Shown: positions 1 to 5,529 of the stretch, piece after piece
How the letters are laid out: each line of letters opens with the position of its first letter
Position numbering within the stretch: the stretch's first letter is position 1
Made by a program: the position numbers and the translations under genes
Notes under the pieces: model-generated
The model's database searches: none
What the model was told of the DNA's origin: nothing
Seen by the model: the letters and a program-made list of their open reading frames with translations, nothing else
NCBI GenBank assembly: GCA_948857205.1
Contig: CAQPRV010000069.1
Location: 1 to 7,299, forward strand
Source: an uncultured Clostridia bacterium
Lineage (GTDB): Bacteria; Bacillota; Clostridia; TANB77; CAG-508
Length of the DNA: 7,299 nucleotides
Direction of reading: 5' to 3'

Positions 1-5
1 ACAGA

Positions 6-14
6 TATAGGGAC
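6..14. repeat. Left copy of a 9-bp inverted repeat shared by both window ends
   Basis: TATAGGGAC here is the exact reverse complement of GTCCCTATA at 7291-7299, the last bases of the window. Beyond the nine bases the two ends share only loose similarity, with T-rich inner parts. Two inverted copies at the extremes suggest ends of a mobile element, or two copies of one element at which the assembly broke. No transposase is visible inside, so the identity of the element is unknown. Bases 15-83 hold no gene and no clear signal. Confidence 0.35.
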
Positions 15-83
15 ATTGCGCCCTTTTTTCATTTAATCACAAAAATAAAATCTAAACATTCAAAATTAGAGAAATTTCCAATA

Positions 84-1376
84 CTAAAAATGGAAATATA
101 AGGAAATAAATTTCTGAAAATTGGTACAAACGAAAAAATTCTCTGGTAGCAGATTTGCTTGCCATTCTATTGATAATGATAATTCTGGTTCGTCAAATAA
201 AATTATGCAACTATCACTATTTTCTAAATATAATCTTGAAAATATTGATATTAGTTGTTTTTCTCCAGATGAAAGGTTATCTATATTTATAATATCTTTG
301 CTTCTATCATTATATAAATTTAATTTTAGATTGCTTTCATCATATTTAAAATGCTTTTCTACTAAGTATTTATTACATACAGAAGCAAATTTTTTTATTT
401 TTTCGTCATATTTTGCTTGTTTCTCATAGCTTTCTATAAGATTGTTTAATAAGTTTACTAAATATATATTTTGGTAAATACTTTTGTTTCTAACCATTTC
501 CTTAATTTTTTCTCTATCTTCTAAGTTTATTTTATCCCCAACTCTATCTAAAACTATTCCTAATTTTTCTAGATTTATAATTGTGTCTTGCTCTATGGTT
601 TTTGATAATGAACTTGTTGATAAATATTGGGTTAATAATATTCCTGTCATTTCTGTAAAACTATTTATTGCTAAAGTTCTAATTTCTTCTAATGTTTTCT
701 TTATTGCTATATTTACATCTTTCATTCCAAAATGTATTAATCTTGTTTTTATATCATCTGTATCAATATCAATATCTAATTTTGATAAATCTTCTTCTAT
801 TCTTCTATATGTTGGAAAATACATTATTACGTCTGAATGTTTGTCTTCTAGATATTTTTTTAGTCTTTTAACATTATCTGCATTTCCTCTTATATTTTGT
901 TTTATATCAAGTGTGTTTATATATCTTAATAGTTCTCTTTCTGCTATCCTCACTGGAATTCTTAATATATCACTGACTTTATATATATAATCTAATAGAT
1001 TCTTCCTGTTGTATTCACCTTGCATTAATATGTTTTTTAGTTCTTCAATTTCTTTTTCTGTAAAAATCATTTCTATCCTTGTGCTTGAATATCTATTGTA
1101 ACGATGTTCAGATAAATAATCACTATATTCTATGATATCATTGTATTTTATTTCATACTCTTGATCATCAGAAAATGTAATTTTTATCTTCTCAAATGTG
1201 ATATCTCTTAATTTTTCAAATCTACCATCCATTGTATAATATAAGCAATTTAAAATTGTTGTTTTTCCTAATCCATTTTCTCCTAAAAATATATTTACTT
1301 CTTTGTCTAGGTCTAAATCAACATCCATATAATTAAATAAATTATATATTTGAAATTTTTTTATGTTGTTATCCAT
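84..1376 (-). CDS. ABC-type AAA family ATPase, C-terminally truncated
   Basis: This is a cytoplasmic ATPase of the SMC/RecF-like ABC class. It has a Walker A motif at residues 32-40 (GENGLGKTT), a helical, partly coiled-coil insertion at roughly 100-345, an ABC signature LSSGE at 368-372, and a Walker B motif at 391-398 (IILFDEPE) followed by LSLSIEWQ. In this family Walker B is followed by about 20 residues leading to a switch histidine (a THS-like motif) and a C-terminal lid. Here the protein departs from the family after LLP (residue 411) and ends in an unrelated Phe-rich tail of about 19 residues. None of the three frames downstream restores a THS motif, so this is not a simple frameshift. 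The gene is therefore probably broken at about 140, near the window edge, and may be inactive. The ATG at 1376 is preceded by AGGAGGG with good spacing. Such ATPases often occur in anti-phage systems such as PARIS AriA, but no partner gene is present, so the role is unproven. Confidence 0.8.
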   Translation of the reverse strand: MDNNIKKFQIYNLFNYMDVDLDLDKEVNIFLGENGLGKTTILNCLYYTMDGRFEKLRDITFEKIKITFSDDQEYEIKYNDIIEYSDYLSEHRYNRYSSTRIEMIFTEKEIEELKNILMQGEYNRKNLLDYIYKVSDILRIPVRIAERELLRYINTLDIKQNIRGNADNVKRLKKYLEDKHSDVIMYFPTYRRIEEDLSKLDIDIDTDDIKTRLIHFGMKDVNIAIKKTLEEIRTLAINSFTEMTGILLTQYLSTSSLSKTIEQDTIINLEKLGIVLDRVGDKINLEDREKIKEMVRNKSIYQNIYLVNLLNNLIESYEKQAKYDEKIKKFASVCNKYLVEKHFKYDESNLKLNLYNDRSKDIINIDNLSSGEKQLISIFSRLYLENSDSCIILFDEPELSLSIEWQANLLPENFFVCTNFQKFISLYFHF

Positions 1377-1418
1377 GGTTATTTCCCTCCTATGATATCT
1401 TTTTACTTTTATTTTTTT

Positions 1419-1447
1419 ATTTTACTATAGCTTATATACATTTTCAA
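1419..1447 (-). promoter_or_regulatory. Predicted sigma-A promoter of the ATPase gene
   Basis: On the minus strand TTGAAA (1442-1447) is followed after 17 bases by TAAAAT (1419-1424), about 45 bases upstream of the start codon. The AGGAGGG ribosome binding site is at 1385-1391. This suggests the ATPase is transcribed independently of the YHYH gene upstream of it. The rest of the 1377-1521 gap is AT-rich and shows no strong terminator. Confidence 0.5.
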
Positions 1448-1521
1448 GGTTATATTATATGTATTTTATTCTATTTATTATAAAGTTTTTTAATATGATT
1501 TATATTTAAATTTTTACTTTT

Positions 1522-2406
1522 TTAACTCTGTTTAAATTTTTTATATAATTTATATCCTCCGTAACTTCCTCCACCTATTAATCCCACTGCTAAAATTCCT
1601 CCTATAGGACTTGAATTTTGCTTTTTATTACTTGTTATATTAGATGAACTTACTTTTGTTGTTGATAAAGTATTTTCTCTACTGCTATTTGTGCTTTTTG
1701 GTTCTTCTTCTATATTTATTTCTATTGAACTTGTCATCCCATTATTCGTTGTTGCTATTATTTCTACTTTTCCAGATTTCTTTGCTATAATTTCTCCTGT
1801 GGAACTAACAGTTGCTATGTTCTCATTGCTTGTTTTCCATGTTATTGTTTTATTTGTAGTATTACTTGGTGTTATTGTAGTTGTTAGTGTTTTACTTTCT
1901 CCTATTTTCATACTTTTTATTGTTTCATTTATTTGTATTCCTGTTGGATTTATTGTATTTTGAGCTATTGATTCTTTATTTTTTTCTTCTATATTTGCAT
2001 CTAATTTTTTATTTTGGCTTTGTATTTGTTCCTTTGTCGCACTATTTTTACTTTGTGTTGTTGTATTTTTTATACTGTTTTTATTTTGTGTTGTTTTAGT
2101 TGATGTACTACTTTTGCTTTGTGTTGATGTACTTGTTATGCTACTTTTTGGTTTTGTTTGTGTACTTTCTCTGGAACTTTGACTTTGTTGTTTATTAGAT
2201 GAATATGGACAAGCTCCATTTGTATGTAAATGTGCTGGATTTCCTCCACAATGATAATGATAACTTCCTAGTCCACTTTTGTTTTTGCTATCTCTATGAC
2301 CTCCATTTGAATCTGTTCTTCCAGAATGTCCTTCTACTTTTATACTAATTAAAATTATACTACAAATTATTAATATTATAGATATTATTTTCTTTTTATT
2401 TTTCAT
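1522..2406 (-). CDS. Secreted/membrane-anchored YHYH and BIG2 domain protein
   Basis: This is a 294-residue surface protein. A Lys-rich N-terminus and hydrophobic stretch (residues 5-22) form a signal peptide or anchor. Residues 27-68 are a YHYH domain: HSGRTDSNGGH, then YHYHCGG (49-55), then AHLHTNGACPY. It is rich in His and Cys, so metal binding is plausible, but the function of the family is unknown. Residues 70-150 are a Ser/Thr/Gln/Lys linker with an 11-residue repeat. Residues 153-232 form a bacterial Ig-like (BIG2) fold, with a typical ITWKTSNENIATVS core and GEIIAKKSGKVEI. A second Ser/Asn-rich linker leads to a Gly-rich hydrophobic segment (267-285) and a basic tail, which looks like a C-terminal membrane anchor. 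There is no LPXTG sortase motif. The start follows AAAGGGG at 2414-2420. Its promoter lies in the hairpin downstream of HK1, so it can be expressed apart from the kinase. Confidence 0.85.
   Translation of the reverse strand: MKNKKKIISIILIICSIILISIKVEGHSGRTDSNGGHRDSKNKSGLGSYHYHCGGNPAHLHTNGACPYSSNKQQSQSSRESTQTKPKSSITSTSTQSKSSTSTKTTQNKNSIKNTTTQSKNSATKEQIQSQNKKLDANIEEKNKESIAQNTINPTGIQINETIKSMKIGESKTLTTTITPSNTTNKTITWKTSNENIATVSSTGEIIAKKSGKVEIIATTNNGMTSSIEINIEEEPKSTNSSRENTLSTTKVSSSNITSNKKQNSSPIGGILAVGLIGGGSYGGYKLYKKFKQS
2008..2172 (-). repeat. Degenerate 33-bp (11-residue) coding repeats in the linker
   Basis: Residues 79-133 of the YHYH protein fall into five in-phase units of 11 residues. They share Gln or Lys at position 7, mostly Lys at position 9 and mostly Ser at position 11, for example the units at 90-100, 101-111 and 112-122. 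The pattern suggests an old 33-bp tandem duplication in the stalk that separates the YHYH and Ig-like domains. Copy number may vary between strains. Confidence 0.5.
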
Positions 2407-2429
2407 ATATCATCCCCTTTTAATATAAT

Positions 2430-2457
2430 ATTATAATTTAGGCCAAAAAAATGTCGA
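2430..2457 (-). promoter_or_regulatory. Predicted promoter of the YHYH gene, with -35 inside a Spo0A-box-like sequence
   Basis: On the minus strand TCGACA (2452-2457, one mismatch to TTGACA) is followed after 16 bases by a perfect TATAAT (2430-2435). The start codon at 2406 follows after a very short leader holding AAAGGGG. The -35 lies inside a sequence identical to the reverse complement of the Spo0A box. Occupancy of that box would be expected to change promoter activity. Confidence 0.55.
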
Positions 2458-2485
2458 AATTTGTAGAAAACTATAAATTTCGACA
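2445..2485 (-). terminator. Rho-independent terminator of the HK1 gene
   Basis: Perfect 11-base arms TGTCGAAATTT (2452-2462) and AAATTTCGACA (2475-2485) are extended inward by one G/T pair and a TAG/CTA match around an AAAA loop. This gives a stem of about 15 bp. On the minus strand it is followed directly by seven T residues (complement of 2445-2451), as expected for a terminator nine bases downstream of the HK1 stop codon. Confidence 0.75.
2452..2485. promoter_or_regulatory. Two inverted Spo0A-box (0A box) matches
   Basis: TGTCGAA occurs at 2452-2458 on the plus strand and at 2479-2485 on the minus strand, each continuing as TGTCGAAATTT. This is an exact match to the known 0A-box consensus TGTCGAA. 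Centre-to-centre distance is 27 bases. The proximal box overlaps the -35 of the YHYH gene. The two copies also form the arms of the terminator hairpin, so the match could be a by-product of the stem. The close fit, the promoter overlap and a nearby Spo0A-type regulator make an operator plausible. Confidence 0.5.
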
Positions 2486-2493
2486 AAAATTGA

Positions 2494-3921
2494 TTATATC
2501 ATGGCTCTATAAGAATCTATTTTAAATTCATTTTTATTATTAAATTTTATTTTTACTATTTTTGTATAGTTATCTTCTCTTGGCTTTCCGATTTCCTCTA
2601 TTATCAAACTTGCTTTATATTCTTTTAATGTGTCAAATGTATTCATGAATCCCATTCCTGAACCACCTTCATCTTTGTGAGTTGTAATTGGCTCTTTTTC
2701 TATTTTTTGTAATGTTTCTTTTTCGAATTCTTTTCCTGTGTCATATATGTATAAACTGAAATATCCATCTATTTTTCCAATTCTTACTAAAATATTTTTG
2801 TATTTGTTTTTGGAATGTATTATTGCTATTATCGCATTCTTTATGTGGTCTGCTATTAGTATCTCTAGTTTTTCTTTTGGTATATAATTGTTTACCATTT
2901 GATGTATGTTTCCATTTATTTGTAATTCAAATTCTATTTCGTTTTTTATACATTCTGATTGCATATATTTTAACATGTTGTCTATTTCTTCTATTCCTGT
3001 TTTTTGTATTTCTATTTGTATTTTATCTCCTGTTATTTCTTTTCTTAGTTTACTTAGTTGTTCTTCTATATGTATTTCTTCACTTATTTCATTGTTTAGT
3101 TTTAACTCTTTTATTTTATATTCTAATGCCTTCTGCTTGTGCAATATTGAATGTTTCATTTTGTTAAAATTTAGTATTTCTTTTTCTAGTTCTTTGACTT
3201 CACTTTTTTTGTCTTTTAATTCCTTTTGGGTTTGCTCTAAGTCTTGTATTACTAGTCTCTGTTTGTAGTATAGTTGTAAGGATTTCTGTATTGTAATAAA
3301 CATCATAATTGAAAAAATCATTAATATTATAATAATTCTATCTAAAATGATTCCTTCATAATTATATAGTAAAGTAACTAAAAATAATATTATAATACTT
3401 ATATTTAAAATAATTATATTAAAATAATTATTCTTTAATTTATTTTTTAAAAAACATATTCCCCTTTTTATCCTAGTATTATTTAAAAATAAGAATAGCA
3501 TAAGTATATATATTAATGTTATTATTATTAAACTTATATAATCTTTACTAATTCTTAATATCATACTTGGAAAAAAACTAACAATAATAGATAAATATAG
3601 AATAATATAATTTATACCTAGAGAAATAGTTATTAGTGTAATGGAATATTCTATACTGCTTTTAGTATATTTTGAATATATTATAGCTAAAAATAGTATT
3701 AAATATATAAGACTATATATATATCCAAATCTAATACAAATTACTTTAAATAATATAGATATTAAAATTATTAAAAAGATAATTATTAATATTCTAATAT
3801 CCATTGTAATATGCTTATTGGAAATTCTTAGTGCTATAATACAAGTACATATAATAATAAATACATACTTTATAATTTCAATAATAATATTAATGTTTCC
3901 TAATTGTAAAATAAATTCCAT
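2494..3921 (-). CDS. Multi-pass membrane sensor kinase with GHKL ATPase domain (HK1)
   Basis: This 475-residue membrane histidine kinase resembles AgrC-type (HPK10-like) sensors. About six or seven transmembrane segments lie between residues 11 and 210. A basic loop at 149-165 and a coiled coil at about 220-252 connect them to the catalytic part. The phospho-acceptor candidate is H257 in NKMKHSILHKQKAL, where AgrC-type proteins have RHD. H261 is a second conserved His. The ATP-binding domain shows an N-box at 354-366 with D358 and N362, a G1 box YDTG (393-396) and a G2 box DEGGSGMGF (417-425) preceded by TTHK. It is a paralogue of HK2. It lies downstream of the Spo0A-like regulator on the same strand with a 223-base gap, so the two are a likely pair. 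The ATG is preceded by GAGGA (3931-3935) at 10 bases. A TATAAT (3936-3941) sits directly before that site without a good -35, so co-transcription with the regulator is possible. The ligand is unknown and could be a peptide. Confidence 0.88.
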   Translation of the reverse strand: MEFILQLGNINIIIEIIKYVFIIICTCIIALRISNKHITMDIRILIIIFLIILISILFKVICIRFGYIYSLIYLILFLAIIYSKYTKSSIEYSITLITISLGINYIILYLSIIVSFFPSMILRISKDYISLIIITLIYILMLFLFLNNTRIKRGICFLKNKLKNNYFNIIILNISIIILFLVTLLYNYEGIILDRIIIILMIFSIMMFITIQKSLQLYYKQRLVIQDLEQTQKELKDKKSEVKELEKEILNFNKMKHSILHKQKALEYKIKELKLNNEISEEIHIEEQLSKLRKEITGDKIQIEIQKTGIEEIDNMLKYMQSECIKNEIEFELQINGNIHQMVNNYIPKEKLEILIADHIKNAIIAIIHSKNKYKNILVRIGKIDGYFSLYIYDTGKEFEKETLQKIEKEPITTHKDEGGSGMGFMNTFDTLKEYKASLIIEEIGKPREDNYTKIVKIKFNNKNEFKIDSYRAMI

Positions 3922-4144
3922 GTATTTCTTTCCTCATTATACTTATAATTTACATTAAAAAGAAAATCTTAACCTACTCTCTTAGATTTCTTAGGATAAA
4001 ACAATCTTCTTACATTTTTTATCATTAAGGTATTTTTTATAGAAAATTATCTGTTTTATAAAAACTTTATTTACAGTAAAAAATAAATTAAAATTAATTG
4101 ATTAAAAAATTCTGTATAAGATTTTTTCACCCTATATATTACTT
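3922..4144 (-). other. Gap between the regulator and HK1 genes, partly structured
   Basis: This 223-base AT-rich gap has no strong gene. On the minus strand a weak hairpin with an A-tract/T-tract stem and one bulge (about 4105-4130) follows the regulator stop. A second imperfect hairpin (AAGAAATCTAA pairing with TTAAGATTTTCTT, about 3959-3988) ends in a T-rich run shortly before the kinase. An 18-codon ORF (4025-3969, start MIKNVRR) has no visible ribosome binding site and is not called. The gap may hold a weak promoter or attenuator for HK1. Confidence 0.3.
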
Positions 4145-4933
4145 TTAAATCATTTCTTTTATTTTATCTCTATAATAATATATAAATTCTGAAGGAGTGG
4201 GTATTCCCCTATCTGGATTAATTCTAGCAGTATAGTTTTCCAACAAATCCTCAATAGGAGATTGTCTCCATGCATGCATAATTGCATTTGTAATTCCATT
4301 ATTTATTGCTTGATTTGATTTTTTATATTTATTTATCAAAAAATCAAAAACATTTTCTTTGTTTTTTTCATTCTTTATTAATTGAAATATTCCATCATAT
4401 AAATAATCCCATCCTACCATCTTAGATGGTATCCCTATCAATTCTAACTCTTTTGATATGTAACAAGAAATTCTTTCTTCAAAATCTTTCTTTTCATCTT
4501 GAACTTCTTTTACAGTTTTATTTGGTTCACTTTTCCTAAAATTAATAAATCTATTAAATACCAAATCACATGAATAAGTTGGTTGTTCTTTATATAGTAT
4601 TAACTCTACTCCTTCTCTATGTAAGATCTCATAAGTTCTCTTAGAGCTTACATGAGTTGTCACTATAATAATTGGCTCATAATTTAAATTGGTTTTTTTT
4701 AGATTAGATAAAAATTCAAAAGAATCTATATTTCCCTCAATGCTATTATTTAATTCTAAATCTAGAACTATACCATCTGGGTGCTTTACCTTGACCATTT
4801 TTAAAGCTTCTATATCTGAATCCGTTATTCCTACTAATTCAATATCTGTTCTCTTTTTTATACAATTTATAAAATTATCACAATCTCTAATATCATCCTC
4901 AATTATTAGTATTTTCATAGGTTTGGTCTCCAT
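4145..4933 (-). CDS. Response regulator with receiver and Spo0A-type DNA-binding domain
   Basis: This is a 262-residue cytoplasmic transcription factor. The receiver domain (about 6-125) has the acidic cluster E12-D13-D14, phosphorylation site D58 in IVLDLEL, T92/T93 and the conserved K115. A charged linker follows (about 133-153). Residues 155-262 match the Spo0A C-terminal domain: IGIPSKMVGWDYLYDGI resembles the Spo0A start IGVPAHIKGYLYLREAI, NAIMHAW the recognition-helix end HAIEVAW, and PTPSEF the PTNSEF motif. It is not Spo0A itself, since the receiver is divergent and the recognition helix differs (N211, N212 and T215 at positions that are Glu, Arg and Arg in Spo0A). A longer ORF begins at 4963, but the ATG at 4933 has AGGAGG (4940-4945) at six bases and a following MKILIIEDD receiver start, so 4933 is chosen. 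It is divergent from the XRE gene and upstream of HK1. The natural phosphodonors are probably HK1, HK2 or both. Confidence 0.85.
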   Translation of the reverse strand: METKPMKILIIEDDIRDCDNFINCIKKRTDIELVGITDSDIEALKMVKVKHPDGIVLDLELNNSIEGNIDSFEFLSNLKKTNLNYEPIIIVTTHVSSKRTYEILHREGVELILYKEQPTYSCDLVFNRFINFRKSEPNKTVKEVQDEKKDFEERISCYISKELELIGIPSKMVGWDYLYDGIFQLIKNEKNKENVFDFLINKYKKSNQAINNGITNAIMHAWRQSPIEDLLENYTARINPDRGIPTPSEFIYYYRDKIKEMI

Positions 4934-4939
4934 TATCTC

Positions 4940-4945
4940 CCTCCT
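4940..4945 (-). promoter_or_regulatory. Ribosome binding site that fixes the response-regulator start
   Basis: AGGAGG on the minus strand stands six bases before the ATG at 4933. It lies inside the longer reading frame that starts at 4963, which itself has no such site. The longer start would also place the repeated TCTCA elements inside coding sequence. Confidence 0.75.
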
Positions 4946-4947
4946 AA

Positions 4948-5005
4948 TCTCATAATATACCATATTTTCTCAGAAAATACTATAATTTCTCATAATATTT
5001 TCTCA
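4948..5005. promoter_or_regulatory. TCTCA repeat array in the divergent regulator/XRE promoter region
   Basis: TCTCA occurs at 4948, 4968, 4988 and 5001 in the same orientation, with steps of 20, 20 and 13 bases. The first and third copies extend to TCTCATAATAT. The second is the centre of a palindrome, ATTTTCT-C-AGAAAAT (4964-4978). The copies cover the region where both divergent promoters must lie, and neither gene has a clear consensus -35. This fits binding of an activator or repressor, either the Spo0A-like regulator or the XRE protein. Confidence 0.5.
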
Positions 5006-5038
5006 TATATTTTTACTTTTCATATTTTAAAATACTTG

Positions 5039-5045
5039 TAAGGAG
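5039..5045 (+). promoter_or_regulatory. Ribosome binding site that fixes the XRE gene start
   Basis: TAAGGAG ends nine bases before the ATG at 5055. A further in-frame ATG at 5046 directly abuts this site and could not be used with it. Confidence 0.75.
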
Positions 5046-5054
5046 ATGATATAT

Positions 5055-5411
5055 ATGAAAAAAAATAATGAACAATTTAGTGTAGATAAACTTGAACAAA
5101 TTGAACGTGGTAAAAGAATCAAATTTATAAGAGAAGAAGAATTGAAAATGTCTAAAATAAAACTTGCAAAAGAAATAGGTGTTTCAGGACAATTCTTAGG
5201 ATTAGTTGAAGAAGGTAATGGTAATTTAGTGTATAAAAGTATAAAAAAATTAAGAGATTTAAGTGGCCATTCTGCTGATTACATTTTATATGGTTTAGAT
5301 GATACAATAATTAATAAAACTAAAATTTTATTAAAACATTATAATGAAAAGCAAATAATAAATGTAATAGATATTATAAAAAATGTAACATTATTTATAG
5401 AAAATAACTAA
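5055..5411 (+). CDS. Small XRE-family helix-turn-helix regulator
   Basis: This 118-residue DNA-binding protein has its HTH at about residues 14-76. It starts with GKRIKFIREEELKMSK, has the first HTH helices in KLAKEIGVSGQFLGLVEEG, and ends in the typical SADYILYGLDD motif seen in many clostridial Cro/C1-type regulators. The last 40 residues are a helical tail that may dimerise or bind a ligand; there is no recognisable peptide-binding TPR domain. It is transcribed divergently from the response regulator across the TCTCA array, so autoregulation or co-regulation is likely. Downstream lies a nested palindrome and then the membrane peptide gene on the same strand, an obvious candidate target. 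The start at 5055 is set by the ribosome binding site. Confidence 0.8.
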   Translation: MKKNNEQFSVDKLEQIERGKRIKFIREEELKMSKIKLAKEIGVSGQFLGLVEEGNGNLVYKSIKKLRDLSGHSADYILYGLDDTIINKTKILLKHYNEKQIINVIDIIKNVTLFIENN

Positions 5412-5433
5412 CATTTACTTTTATATATTTTTT

Positions 5434-5469
5434 TCAATATTTTATATTGCTTTCAATATAAAATATTGA
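5434..5469 (+). repeat. Nested palindrome: terminator of the XRE gene and/or operator
   Basis: A perfect 16-base inverted repeat with arms at 5434-5449 and 5454-5469 surrounds a CTTT loop. Each arm is itself a palindrome, CAATAT-TTT-ATATTG and CAATAT-AAA-ATATTG, giving four copies of one half-site. A T-rich run follows on the plus strand. The element could stop transcription of the XRE gene, although the stem is almost all A/T. It could also be a multi-site operator, because it overlaps the -35 of the following small gene. Confidence 0.6.
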
Positions 5470-5494
5470 TTTATATTTTTCACTTCTATAAAAT
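5466..5494 (+). promoter_or_regulatory. Predicted promoter of the small membrane peptide gene
   Basis: TTGATT (5466-5471) is followed after 17 bases by TAAAAT (5489-5494), which puts the transcription start near 5501, ahead of the GAGG ribosome binding site at 5515-5518. The -35 overlaps the right arm of the nested palindrome, so a protein bound there would block or alter this promoter. Confidence 0.4.
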
Positions 5495-5529
5495 TTTATA
5501 TATTGACATAGTAAGAGGTGAAATAATAT

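Noticed and set aside
70..115. Inverted repeat AGAAATTT/AAATTTCT near the left edge
   Set aside because: Eight A/T-rich bases separated by 30 bases are not distinguishable from background here.
188..194. TTCGTCA, a TGNCGAA-like Spo0A box variant
   Set aside because: It lies inside the Walker B coding sequence, encoding the Asp-Glu pair, away from any promoter, and is fully explained by coding.
484..990. Plus-strand 168-codon frame opposite the ATPase gene
   Set aside because: It is antisense to the ATPase insertion domain, has Ser/Ile/Phe-rich composition typical of a shadow of Lys/Glu-rich coding sequence, and shows no domain.
2823..3268. Long plus-strand reading frames opposite HK1 (and a similar one at 6119-6427 opposite HK2)
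   Set aside because: They are the antisense of a strongly supported kinase coding region, consist of low-complexity Leu/Phe/Ser sequence, and lack ribosome binding sites.
3969..4025. 18-codon minus-strand ORF (MIKNVRR start) between the regulator and HK1
   Set aside because: No ribosome binding site precedes it. It is short enough to arise by chance and lacks features of a signal peptide precursor.
4105..4130. Hairpin after the response regulator stop as a terminator
   Set aside because: The stem is an A-tract against a T-tract with a bulge and almost no G/C, which is expected often by chance in such AT-rich DNA.
4934..4963. Upstream in-frame start giving a 10-residue longer response regulator
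   Set aside because: It has no ribosome binding site, while AGGAGG sits correctly before the ATG at 4933. The extra residues would also be encoded by the repeat-bearing leader.
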